DNA from: Chitinophagaceae bacterium
GTDB taxonomy: Bacteria; Bacteroidota; Bacteroidia; Chitinophagales; Chitinophagaceae
DNA: 8,492 nt
Reading direction: 5' to 3'
Assembly: GCA_947459455.1 (NCBI GenBank)
Contig: CANHEC010000062.1
Span: 1-8,492, forward strand
Both the position numbers and the translations under genes were made by a program. This document shows positions 1-6,501 of the stretch, in pieces (the first letter of the stretch is position 1; the number at the start of each line of letters is the position of its first letter). The notes beneath the pieces are model-generated. The model had not been told where the DNA came from. It saw only the letters and a list, made by a program, of their open reading frames with translations, and did no database searches.

Positions 1-1
1 A

Positions 2-382
2 GTGGTGATGCCGAGACTGAAAAGTGATGTAGTCGATTTGTTTCTGCAGTTGAATAGCGGGACGCTGGCCGACGCAACGGTGGAAATAGATGAACGAGCC
101 GCGGCCACTGTAATGGCCGTGAGCGGCGGCTACCCCGGCGACTACGCCAAAGGAAAGCCCATGCAGGTGCCTGCTGCCCTACCGGCCGACAGCATGCTGT
201 TTCATGCAGGTACCCGCCTGGCCGACGACGGCACGCTGCTGACGAATGGCGGCCGTGTCATCACCGCTACCGCACTGGCACCTACCATACAAGCCGCCGC
301 TGCACAGGCCAAAGCTGTAATAGAACAAGTGCAGTTTGAAGGCCGCTACTACCGGCGGGATATTGGGTATGAGTTTGAGTGA
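2..382 (+). CDS. purD: Phosphoribosylamine-glycine ligase (GAR synthetase), C-terminal part
   Basis: This is the last 126 codons of an open frame that enters from the left edge, so the true start lies outside the window. GAR synthetase joins 5-phosphoribosylamine to glycine with ATP in the second step of de novo purine synthesis, in the cytosol. The visible part begins with PRLKSDVVDLF, the end of the ATP-grasp domain. It continues with a Thr-rich DERAAATVM stretch and the GGYPGDYAKGK motif, which is typical of the PurD C-terminal domain. It ends with FEGRYYRRDIGYEFE, as PurD proteins do (full family length is about 420-430 residues). The stop TGA is at 380-382, and a composite repeat begins three bases later. 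No terminator hairpin is visible after the stop. Identification is from family motifs and is firm; the catalytic ATP-grasp residues are outside the window. Confidence 0.95.
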   Translation: MVMPRLKSDVVDLFLQLNSGTLADATVEIDERAAATVMAVSGGYPGDYAKGKPMQVPAALPADSMLFHAGTRLADDGTLLTNGGRVITATALAPTIQAAAAQAKAVIEQVQFEGRYYRRDIGYEFE

Positions 383-454
383 GTGGAAGTCGGGAAGACC
401 GAAGGACGGGAAAGTCGGGGAAGACCGGAAGACGGTAAGACCGAAAGTCAGTAA

Positions 455-498
455 GTCGGTGGTCTGTAGTCGGTGGTCAGTGGTCAGTGGTCGGTGGT
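455..498 (+). repeat. GTCGGTGGTC word tract inside copy A
   Basis: GTCGGTGGTC occurs exactly at 455-464 and 469-478, followed by two GTGGTCA words and GTGGTCGGTGG. It matches the 14-bp tandem at 3950-3987 in reverse complement. The G-rich strand carries closely spaced GG doublets, which could favour a two-layer quadruplex, but that is only a guess. Confidence 0.75.
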
Positions 499-527
499 TA
501 GGAGACCGGAGCAAAGAAAAAAATCAG

Positions 528-589
528 CGAACATCCGCTCCTCCGCGAACATCCGTGTCCCATTGCACGAACACCCGTGTCCCATTACA
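528..589 (+). repeat. 22-bp tandem repeat inside copy A
   Basis: Two adjacent 22-bp units lie at 546-567 and 568-589 and differ at two positions (T552/C574 and G565/A587). Each begins CGAACA and contains CCGTGTCCCATT. A degenerate third unit of 18 bp precedes them at 528-545 (CGAACATCCGCTCCTCCG). The array ends five bases before the TSUP stop codon, so it sits in the convergent gap between the two gene ends. Confidence 0.8.
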
Positions 590-593
590 CGCC

Positions 594-1358
594 TTAAATC
601 AACCCCGCTATCAGTGCCAGTGAAAAGGCGATGATGAAGGCGGCGACGGCGATTTGAAAACCTCGCAGGGTGGCTTTTTTCAACCACCTATTGCCGAGCC
701 AGGCCCCGCCAAAGGCCGAACCGGTAGCGGCGGCTACCAGCTTCCACGGAATGGCAGCTGTGATCCAGATGCTGCTGTACAAGGAGAGCCGGCTGATATC
801 GACCAGGCAGGCGATGGCCACACCGGTAGCTACAAAACCCGCTTTGGGCAACTGCAGGCGAAGTAAGAAAGCACTGCGCAACGCTCCCTGATGGCCACTC
901 AGGCCGCCGAAGAAACCACTCAGCAATCCACCCAGCGGCATCCAACTGGCGGGCACACTTACGTGCTGCCAGCGGGGCGATAGCTCTACGATGGCAAAGA
1001 AAAGCATGAGGCTGCCCACCACCAGCTTGAGCAACGATACCGACACCAGCCTGCCGCCCAGCTGATACTGATAAATGCTGACGTGAGGCAGCTGCGATAA
1101 GAGCCAGGCACCTGCAGCAGCGGCCAGCAGCGCAGGCAGTCCAAACTGCCAAACTATCCGCCACTGCGCATAGCGCCATACAATGCCCAGCTTGAAAAGA
1201 TTATTGAGGAAGTGAACGATGGCCGTGAGGCCAACGGCTATTTCGATGGGGAAGAACAGCCCAAACACCGGCAGCAGCAGGGTGCCCAACCCAAACCCGC
1301 TGAAAAAAGTAAGGGCCGAACCGGCGAATGCTGCGAGGCAAATGATGAATACATCCAT
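594..1358 (-). CDS. TSUP family (TauE/SafE-type) integral membrane transporter
   Basis: A 254-residue, very hydrophobic protein of usual TSUP length, with about seven or eight membrane segments. It shows the two-fold repeat of the family. The N-terminal half has FFSGFGLGTLLLP at 18-30 followed by a VGLTAIVHFLNNLFKL helix. The C-terminal half starts with GGLLSGFFGGLSGHQGALRS at 143-162, a hallmark of TauE/SafE proteins. Characterised relatives export sulfite, sulfoacetate or other organosulfur anions across the inner membrane; the substrate here cannot be read from sequence. The ATG at 1358 puts the first membrane helix at residues 2-20, and no Shine-Dalgarno is visible. The stop TAA (594-596) faces purD in a convergent arrangement. 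Upstream, L1 (1390-1499) lies in its probable leader, and the peptidase terminator separates it from the next gene, so it is probably transcribed on its own. Confidence 0.88.
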   Translation of the reverse strand: MDVFIICLAAFAGSALTFFSGFGLGTLLLPVFGLFFPIEIAVGLTAIVHFLNNLFKLGIVWRYAQWRIVWQFGLPALLAAAAGAWLLSQLPHVSIYQYQLGGRLVSVSLLKLVVGSLMLFFAIVELSPRWQHVSVPASWMPLGGLLSGFFGGLSGHQGALRSAFLLRLQLPKAGFVATGVAIACLVDISRLSLYSSIWITAAIPWKLVAAATGSAFGGAWLGNRWLKKATLRGFQIAVAAFIIAFSLALIAGLI

Positions 1359-1389
1359 AGTGCAGGCGTGAAGCTACGGGGTGACGGGC

Positions 1390-1499
1390 TGCCGGCGAAA
1401 TGCGAACGAATAGCCGGGAACTGCACTGCAGACGAAGGGCTGCCGGATGCGGAGGGCCTGGCCCCCCGCCCCGGGCGGGGGACGGTAGCGCAGCGAACC
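1390..1499 (-). repeat. GC-rich structured leader element L1, upstream of the TSUP gene
   Basis: Read on the minus strand from 1499, this begins GGTTCGCTGCGCTACCG. It then has a strong palindrome at 1481-1463 (CCCCCGCCC, one base, GGGCGGGGG), then GCCAGGC, CATCCGGCAGC, TTCCCGGC, and ends in CATTTCGCCGGCA at 1390. The same words in the same order occur on the plus strand at 6628-6783 directly before the DUF2809 start (L2). Local inverted repeats (CCGGC/GCCGG at 1417-1413 and 1396-1392) suggest RNA structure if transcribed. It ends 31 bp before the TSUP start codon. It could be a dispersed extragenic repeat, a structured 5' leader, or both. Confidence 0.5.
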
Positions 1500-1551
1500 C
1501 CGCAGCAGCCGGAACAACTGCTGAGGTCTGCACAGCTGCCGATAGCCCCAC

Positions 1552-1580
1552 AAAAAAACGTCCGGCAAGCACCGGACGTT
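1552..1580 (-). terminator. Intrinsic terminator of the S9 peptidase gene
   Basis: Read on the minus strand, AACGTCCGG (1580-1572), a 6-base loop and CCGGACGTT (1565-1557) form a perfect 9-bp GC-rich stem that runs into a seven-T tract (1558-1552). It lies about 30 bp after the peptidase stop codon (1611-1613). The other strand has only a weak T tract, so it acts mainly on minus-strand transcripts. Confidence 0.92.
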
Positions 1581-1610
1581 TCTTATAAAAAAGATGCAGC
1601 AAGCTACTGC

Positions 1611-3776
1611 TTACCGAAGTACGTCTTTGGGTACTTCTTTTTCGAGCAGGTGCTTGTAGATGAACTTGGTTTTGAGATTGGTGAAATGCGTATTGCGTGC
1701 CGGCAGGTTGCCCCAGCCATGCCGGCCATTGGGGTACAGCATAAATTCAAAGTCTTTGCCTTTGTCTTGCAGGGCGCCAATGAGCTGGATGCTGTTTTGC
1801 ATGTGCACATTATCGTCCATGGTGCCGTGTACTATTTGCAGCATGCCTTTGTACTTGTCTACATACTGCATCACGCTGGTTTTTTTGTAGCCCTCGGGGT
1901 TTTCGGCAGGGGTATCCATGAAGCGTTCGGTGTAGTGGCTATCGTACAGGTGCCAATCGGTAACGCTGCCACCGGCCATGCCGTGGGTAAACACATCGGC
2001 CGCGTAGGTAAGCGCCATGCAGCTCATGTAGCCACCAAAGCTGAAGCCGGTGATGCACACCCGACGCGGATCGGCAATGCCTTTGTCGATAAAATATTTG
2101 GCCATGGTGCGGAAGTCTTCAATCTCCAAAATGCCGAGCTGGCGGTGTATTTCGGCAATGGCCTGCTTGCCAAAGTGGCCGCTGGCGCGGTTGTCGAACG
2201 TGACCTGCAGCAGCCCTTCGTGAGCATACCACTGGCGCTGGGTGTTCCACTGCCATTGGTCGGTTACCTGGCTGGCATCGGGGCCGCCGTACACGTTTAC
2301 CAGCATCGGATATTTTTTGCTGGGATCGTAGTTCATGGGCCAGGTAATAATGGCGGGCAGCTGGTAGCGGCCGTCGGCGCTTTTGATGAAGATCAGTTCG
2401 GTTTTAGCCAGCGCATAGTTTTTCATGGCTTCGCCTTGCAGCTTGCCCAGTTCACGCACCAGCTTGCCGGTATTGTCTACTATGGCTACACCACCCGGAT
2501 CGTTGAGGTGGCTGTAGGTAGTAATGAGGTACTTGTAATTGGGCGAAAAATTGGGTCGGCTATGGTTGTAATTGCCAAAGCTGAGGCGGGTCATTTTTTT
2601 GCCATCCAGCGAGGCAGCATACACATCGCTGCGGGCAAAGCCATCTTTGCCACGCACACGGATGTACAGGGTTTGCGTTTTTTCATCGAGGCCCAGCACT
2701 TCCTGCACGGTGTAGTTGCCGCTGGTGATGTGGTTTTTAAACACGCCATCGGCGCTGTACACGCTGAAGTGTTTCCAGCCGCTTTGGTCGCTCATGATGA
2801 TCATGTCTTTGCCACCGTTGATAAACGTGAGGCGGTCATCGGCTTCATCCAGGCTGATCCATGCTTTTTGTGTTTCGAAATACACTTCTTTTATGGCAGC
2901 TGTGGCGGGGTTGACGGCATACATGCGCAGGGTATCCTGACCGCGGTTTTGCCACTGTACGTACAGGGCGCTGCCATCGGGCTTCCATTCGGGCCAGCCC
3001 AGCTGGTGGTCGATGGCGCTATTGAAATCGACCCAGGTAGTGGTGCCGCCGGTGGCTTGTACAAAGCCCAGCTTTACATCGGGGTTGGGGTCGCCGGCTT
3101 TGGGGTAGCGGGTTTCTTCCAGGCTGCCGTGGCTGCCATCGGCATTGTACAGCGGAAACATTTTGATGCGGCTCTGATCGAAGCGCATGTAGGCCAGTGT
3201 TTTGCTATCGGGGCTCCACCAAAAGGCCCGGAAGGCGGTGGCACGGCCAAAAATTTCTTCCCAGTACACCCAGCTGGCATAGCCATTCAGGATGAGGTCG
3301 GTGCCATCGGTGGTGAGGCGGGTTTCTTTGCCGCTGGCCACTTCCAGCGTGTACAGGTCATTGTTGCGGGTAAAGGCCACATACTTTTCGTCGGGGCTGA
3401 AGGTGGGATTCTTTTCCGCTGCTGGTGTATTGGTCAGCTGCTTTTCGCCGCTGCTGGTCCGCATGAAAATATCATTGTTGCGCACAAACAAGGGCACCTC
3501 GGGCCGCCGCCGTGCGGGTGGTATGTAGCTGGCGCCAGCATCGGTCAGCTTGCCGGTTTTTACCTCCATCACGTAGGGCTTGGCTACACTGTCGCCGGCT
3601 TGGCGGGTGTTCAGCACCAGGCGTTCATCATCCAGCCATTCCAGCACGGTGGGCATGCTGTTGTAAAAGCCGGTGGGCAATTGGTTCTTCAGCAGTTGGT
3701 CGCGGGTAAAAGCGGGCTGGCCCTGCAGCTGGCACAGCAGGCTCAGCCCCAGCAGGCATGCAAACAGTTTCTTCAT
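1611..3776 (-). CDS. Secreted S9B prolyl oligopeptidase-family peptidase, dipeptidyl-peptidase IV type
   Basis: A 721-residue serine peptidase. Residues 1-20 (MKKLFACLLGLSLLCQLQGQ) form a signal peptide, so it probably acts in the periplasm or at the outer membrane. I start at this ATG (3774-3776) and not at 3806 because the longer form puts MPFYSNTTQR before the signal peptide. A beta-propeller covers about 25-480. Within it, WVYWEE at 169-174 keeps the double-Glu that binds the substrate amino terminus in DPP IV (WVYEEE in the human enzyme). The alpha/beta hydrolase domain covers about 485-715. The expected triad is Ser579 in GFSFGGY, Asp655 in HGTMDDNVH and His686 in PNGRHGW, spaced as in DPP IV. 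It should release X-Pro or X-Ala dipeptides from peptide amino termini. A terminator follows. The leader contains a terminator-like hairpin. Exact cleavage specificity is inferred. Confidence 0.95.
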   Translation of the reverse strand: MKKLFACLLGLSLLCQLQGQPAFTRDQLLKNQLPTGFYNSMPTVLEWLDDERLVLNTRQAGDSVAKPYVMEVKTGKLTDAGASYIPPARRRPEVPLFVRNNDIFMRTSSGEKQLTNTPAAEKNPTFSPDEKYVAFTRNNDLYTLEVASGKETRLTTDGTDLILNGYASWVYWEEIFGRATAFRAFWWSPDSKTLAYMRFDQSRIKMFPLYNADGSHGSLEETRYPKAGDPNPDVKLGFVQATGGTTTWVDFNSAIDHQLGWPEWKPDGSALYVQWQNRGQDTLRMYAVNPATAAIKEVYFETQKAWISLDEADDRLTFINGGKDMIIMSDQSGWKHFSVYSADGVFKNHITSGNYTVQEVLGLDEKTQTLYIRVRGKDGFARSDVYAASLDGKKMTRLSFGNYNHSRPNFSPNYKYLITTYSHLNDPGGVAIVDNTGKLVRELGKLQGEAMKNYALAKTELIFIKSADGRYQLPAIITWPMNYDPSKKYPMLVNVYGGPDASQVTDQWQWNTQRQWYAHEGLLQVTFDNRASGHFGKQAIAEIHRQLGILEIEDFRTMAKYFIDKGIADPRRVCITGFSFGGYMSCMALTYAADVFTHGMAGGSVTDWHLYDSHYTERFMDTPAENPEGYKKTSVMQYVDKYKGMLQIVHGTMDDNVHMQNSIQLIGALQDKGKDFEFMLYPNGRHGWGNLPARNTHFTNLKTKFIYKHLLEKEVPKDVLR

Positions 3777-3796
3777 GCGTTGTGTCGTGTTTGAAT

Positions 3797-3825
3797 AAAA
3801 AGGCATCTCCCTTTAGACGATGCCT
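3797..3825 (-). terminator. Terminator-like hairpin in the leader of the S9 peptidase gene
   Basis: On the minus strand AGGCATC (3825-3819), an 11-base loop and GATGCCT (3807-3801) form a 7-bp stem followed by five T residues (3801-3797), about 20 bp before the start codon. The upstream in-frame ATG at 3806 lies in the 3' arm. Two explanations fit: the end of a transcript arriving from the FUSC side, or a leader attenuator of the peptidase gene. The AT-rich stem and long loop make it weaker than the 1552-1580 terminator. Confidence 0.55.
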
Positions 3826-3840
3826 GCCCGATAGCCGGGC
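3826..3840 (-). other. GC-rich small hairpin next to the leader terminator
   Basis: GCCCG (3826-3830), a 5-base loop and CGGGC (3836-3840) form a 5-bp stem directly abutting the terminator-like hairpin. If transcription starts just after the candidate promoter at 3846-3853, this would be the first structure in the leader. It is short and might be chance in GC-rich DNA. Confidence 0.4.
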
Positions 3841-3845
3841 GGCCC

Positions 3846-3853
3846 CGAAAGTA
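3846..3853 (-). promoter_or_regulatory. Candidate Bacteroidota -7 promoter element for the S9 peptidase gene
   Basis: TACTTTCG on the minus strand matches the Bacteroidota -7 consensus TAnnTTTG at every fixed position except one. It lies about 70 bp before the peptidase start codon. No TTG-type -33 element is visible about 20 bp further upstream, so this is only a candidate. A start near 3840 would put both leader hairpins into the transcript. Confidence 0.35.
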
Positions 3854-3861
3854 GGGATAGA

Positions 3862-4047
3862 TGTGATGCGGAGTGGGACGCGGATTGGGACACGGATATT
3901 CGCGGATAGGCGGCTGGACGCCGATTTTTTCTCTTTGATCCTGACTAGCGACCACCGACCACAGACCACCGACCACAGACCACCGACGACTGCCTACCGA
4001 CTTCCCGTCTTTCGGTCTTCCCGACTTTCTGACTTCCGGTCTACCGG
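3862..4047 (-). repeat. Composite modular intergenic repeat, copy B (inverted relative to A)
   Basis: Read on the minus strand, this repeats the module order of copy A. Module 1 (4047-3994) has GGAAGTCAGAAAGTCGGGAA-type words. Module 2 (3990-3948) is GTCGGTGGTCTGTG. Module 3 (3947-3919) is A-rich, GGATCAAAGAGAAAAAATC. Module 4 (3918-3862) is CCGCGAATATCCGTGTCCCA-type. The 16-mer AGTCGGGAAGACCGAA is identical in both copies. As with A and purD, the copy reads in the sense of the gene lying upstream of it (FUSC). Module 4 ends within ten bases of the candidate peptidase promoter. Function is unknown; a non-autonomous repeat or replication-slippage product is possible. Confidence 0.7.
3950..3987 (+). 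repeat. 14-bp tandem repeat inside copy B
   Basis: GACCACCGACCACA occurs perfectly at 3950-3963 and 3964-3977, then as a partial unit GACCACCGAC at 3978-3987. It is the reverse complement of the GTCGGTGGTC tract at 455-498. The exact tandem suggests recent slippage. Confidence 0.85.
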
Positions 4048-4095
4048 TTCTTCAGTGCATCTGTGGCTGAAAAGCTGTGCTCAACCTCTTAGTGA

Positions 4096-4207
4096 ATTTT
4101 TACCGCAAGGGCCGCAAAGGGGAACACCGCAAGGGCCGCAAGGAATACCGAGCGTTTGTCCTTGCGCCCTTTGCGCATCCTTGGCGTCTTTGCGGTTAAA
4201 CTTTTTT
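4096..4207 (-). repeat. CGCAAGG-type imperfect inverted-repeat element
   Basis: Two direct copies of ACCGCAAGGGCCGCAA(A)GG lie at 4102-4120 and 4126-4143. Inverted counterparts follow at 4160-4176 (CCTTGCGCCCTTTGCGC) and 4179-4196 (CCTTGGCGTCTTTGCGGT). The whole element is roughly symmetric about 4150, with TTTTT before the left arm and TAAAC with a T run after the right arm. Transcribed, it would give a long imperfect hairpin downstream of the FUSC stop codon. Similar AACCGCAAAG...GCGCAAAG words are, as far as I recall, scattered between genes in several bacterial phyla. No protein-like frame is present. Confidence 0.65.
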
Positions 4208-4251
4208 TACCAAAAAGAGCGCCTCCTGTTTTTCTAATCGTCCACGGCGAT

Positions 4252-6501
4252 TCAATCATTTTCCGCCTTCCCTGCTGCTGCCAGCCGCCGGCACACCCGC
4301 CGGATATCACCCGCCAGCTGCAGCATCATATCTATTTGGTCCAGCAGGCTTTTCAGGTCAATCAGTCGCTGGCGGGTATGGGTTTCCATCATGCCTCTGG
4401 CCAGCTCGTGGCGCCGCTGCGCCAGCAGTTGGTTTACTTCCTGCCGTATGCTGGTTTCTTCCTGGCCCGTGGCAGCACCCGCTTGCAGCGCCGTGGTCTC
4501 TTGCGTCAGGTAATTGCGGGCTGTTTGCAGCCGGTTGCTGCATTGCCGCGTCAGGGGCAAAAAATCATCCAGCCAATCCTGCTCCGGCATTTCCTGCAGC
4601 TCGGTATACAGCGCCGCTATATGGCTGGCCAGCGTATGATTACTCACCAGCAGTTGCTGCCAGTACGGCGCTTGCTGCTGCATGGCCTTTGGCTCATTGC
4701 TCATGCGCTGAAAAGCATCGCTCAGGTGGGCCAGTGCCACGTACACCTGCTTGCGCCGCAGCTTGTATTCGCTGCTTTGCAGCGGCTGTCCCTCAAAAGC
4801 CCGGCTGATATAATCAAACCACTGCTGATTGGCCGCAATAGTATGCGCAGCCAGTTGGCCTATCTGCTGCCGCTCCCACAGGGGTGGTATCAGCAGCGTC
4901 ATTACAAACGAGATGGCCGAGCCAATGGCAGTATCCAGCAGACGGTCCCACAGCAGCGGCCTGAAATCGCCGGGCTGCAGCAGCTGCAGGGCCAGTACTA
5001 TAAAGACGGTGAGGGTAAGTACTGAGATAAAATAGCGATGCCGCCAAAAGCTGAACGACAGCACCATGCTTACCACCATGGCCGCCAGCAGCCAGCCGGT
5101 GTGGCTTGTGCTGTACAGCAGCGCGGCCCCCAGCACCACACCCAGCGCTGTGCCCAGCAGTCGGTCGGTATTGCGCTGGCGGGTAATGGCGTAGGCCGGT
5201 TTCAGTATCACCACTATGGTGAGCAGTACCCAATATGCATGGCCCAGCGGCAGCCACTGCGCCAGCACATAGCCCGCCAGCATAGCAGCCGCCATGCGTA
5301 CCGAGTAGCGAAAGATGTTGGATTGCCATCCCAGGTTGTTCAGCAGCTGGCGGCCGGTAAAATAGCTGGGCACCACAAAGCGCTGGTACTCCACCCGCCG
5401 CTGCAGTTGCAGGTGGTGGCCATAGCTGCTGTATTCCTGCAGCAGCAGCAGCTTGTGCTGCACATCTTCCAGCGCATCCAGCGCATGCCGCAGGGTAATG
5501 AAGGCATCAATATTATCGGCCGTCAGCTGCTGAAGTCTTGCATCGGCAAACTGCTGACTCAAGGCAGTCAGTCTCCCTTCGCTGCCGGGCGGGTAGGGGC
5601 GGCCTTCGGCAAAGGCCTGGCCGGTGGCCTCCAACTCCTGCGCCATGTACTGTAGGTGCTGCCCAAAAGCGGCCAGCAGCGGCGAACCCGGCAGCTGCTG
5701 CTGCAGCACCCGGTAGTTGGGCTGGCTGGCCATGATGCTTTCAAACAGGTCTACCACATCCAAAAACGATAGCAGCAGTACCCGGCTGGTATGGGTACTC
5801 TCTTTTACAATGCTGCGGGTTTTAAACATGATCTCCCGCACATTTTGCTGGGCTGTATTGATGTGCACCTGCGACTCGGCCAGCTGCTGGTACAGGTGCT
5901 GGTAGGCAGGCTGCGGCTGGTAAAACTGTGCTTTGATGCGCAGGTAGTCGGCCGTTTGCTGCATGCACTGGCCCAGCACCTGCTGCACCAGCTTGTAGGG
6001 GCGCAGGCGGTACAGCAGCAGACTCAGCAGCAGGTATAGCAGGGCGCCGGCCACCGTCAGCAGGGCCAGCTCCAGGTAGCTGGTCACCACCCGGGTGTCG
6101 TCTGTCAGCAGGGTCAGTATCACCAGGCTGGCAGTGCCTATTTGCGAGGCACGGTTGCCATACACGGTGATCATGGCAAACACAAAGCCGCAGGCTACCA
6201 CCCAGGCACCCAGCGCCCACGGGTGCGGTAGCAGGGGCCCCGTCAGCAGGGTGATGCCAAATACGCAGGCTGTCACCGTCACCATGCCATTTACCCGGTG
6301 GTGGATGGGCCCCGGAAAATCGGTGATAGCCGCCGCCAGCGCCCCAATGGCCGCCGCTATGCCCCAGCTACTATGCCTGAAGTAAATGCCCAACAGCACC
6401 GGCAGCAGGATGCCAATGGTTACCCGCAGCCCTTCATAAAAGTAAAAGGAGCTGAGGAAGCGCCGCCAGGCCTGCCAGGTATGGTGGTGGGTGGGTAGCA
6501 T
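4252..6501 (-). CDS. FUSC family (YccS/YhfK-like) integral membrane protein
   Basis: A 749-residue protein, close to YccS (about 720). It has two membrane blocks of about six helices each separated by a soluble helical region. Block one spans about 26-164 (starting RVTIGILLPVLLGIYF). The middle region spans about 166-396 and is Gln-rich. Block two spans about 399-540 and opens with the FUSC signature YWVLLTIVVILKP (423-435) and RQRNTDRLLGT (441-451). A helical cytosolic tail completes it. The family includes the aromatic-acid efflux protein AaeB and fusaric-acid resistance proteins; substrate and direction are not evident here. I chose the ATG at 6499-6501. An ATG at 6535-6537 and a TTG at 6541-6543 are in frame but extend the N terminus beyond where the family usually begins. 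No membrane-fusion or outer-membrane partner is encoded nearby, and it is divergent from the DUF2809 gene. Confidence 0.88.
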   Translation of the reverse strand: MLPTHHHTWQAWRRFLSSFYFYEGLRVTIGILLPVLLGIYFRHSSWGIAAAIGALAAAITDFPGPIHHRVNGMVTVTACVFGITLLTGPLLPHPWALGAWVVACGFVFAMITVYGNRASQIGTASLVILTLLTDDTRVVTSYLELALLTVAGALLYLLLSLLLYRLRPYKLVQQVLGQCMQQTADYLRIKAQFYQPQPAYQHLYQQLAESQVHINTAQQNVREIMFKTRSIVKESTHTSRVLLLSFLDVVDLFESIMASQPNYRVLQQQLPGSPLLAAFGQHLQYMAQELEATGQAFAEGRPYPPGSEGRLTALSQQFADARLQQLTADNIDAFITLRHALDALEDVQHKLLLLQEYSSYGHHLQLQRRVEYQRFVVPSYFTGRQLLNNLGWQSNIFRYSVRMAAAMLAGYVLAQWLPLGHAYWVLLTIVVILKPAYAITRQRNTDRLLGTALGVVLGAALLYSTSHTGWLLAAMVVSMVLSFSFWRHRYFISVLTLTVFIVLALQLLQPGDFRPLLWDRLLDTAIGSAISFVMTLLIPPLWERQQIGQLAAHTIAANQQWFDYISRAFEGQPLQSSEYKLRRKQVYVALAHLSDAFQRMSNEPKAMQQQAPYWQQLLVSNHTLASHIAALYTELQEMPEQDWLDDFLPLTRQCSNRLQTARNYLTQETTALQAGAATGQEETSIRQEVNQLLAQRRHELARGMMETHTRQRLIDLKSLLDQIDMMLQLAGDIRRVCRRLAAAGKAEND

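Larger units (their letters stand above)
385..592 (+). repeat. Composite modular intergenic repeat, copy A
   Basis: The whole purD-TSUP intergenic space is built of short word-like modules. Module 1 (385-454) consists of variants of AAGTCGGGAAGACCGAA. Module 2 (455-498) consists of GTCGGTGGTC words. Module 3 (about 500-527) is an A-rich spacer, GCAAAGAAAAAAATC. Module 4 (528-589) is a tandem repeat of a CGAACATCCGTGTCCCATT word. The same four modules occur in the same order on the minus strand at 4047-3862 (copy B). Copies A and B share the exact 16-mer AGTCGGGAAGACCGAA (388-403 here; reverse complement at 4011-4026). No open frame here resembles a protein. The sense of the copy matches purD. 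Function is unknown. Confidence 0.7.

Noticed and set aside
385..592. CRISPR array
   Set aside because: Repeats are adjacent, degenerate and lack unique spacers; no cas gene is present.
1212..3794. An 860-codon open frame on the plus strand opposite the S9 peptidase gene
   Set aside because: It is the antisense shadow of a GC-biased gene. The minus-strand protein has a signal peptide, catalytic triad and terminator, while the plus-strand translation is a Val/Ala/Gly/His-rich string without family motifs and also runs through non-coding DNA.
3777..3806. Upstream start for the S9 peptidase
   Set aside because: It would place ten polar residues before a complete signal peptide, and the ATG lies in the arm of a hairpin.
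385..4047. Composite transposon bounded by inverted repeats A and B
   Set aside because: No transposase lies between them, copies are degenerate and unequal, and no target-site duplication is visible; the enclosed genes are ordinary chromosomal genes.
4200..4235. FUSC terminator formed by the quasi-palindrome around AGAGCGCCTCCT
   Set aside because: Only three to five pairs with mismatches; too weak to call.
4156..5655. Two long plus-strand frames (4156-5025 and 5038-5655) opposite FUSC
   Set aside because: Gln/His/Leu-rich antisense shadows of a leucine- and glutamine-rich membrane protein; the first also begins in the CGCAAGG repeat.
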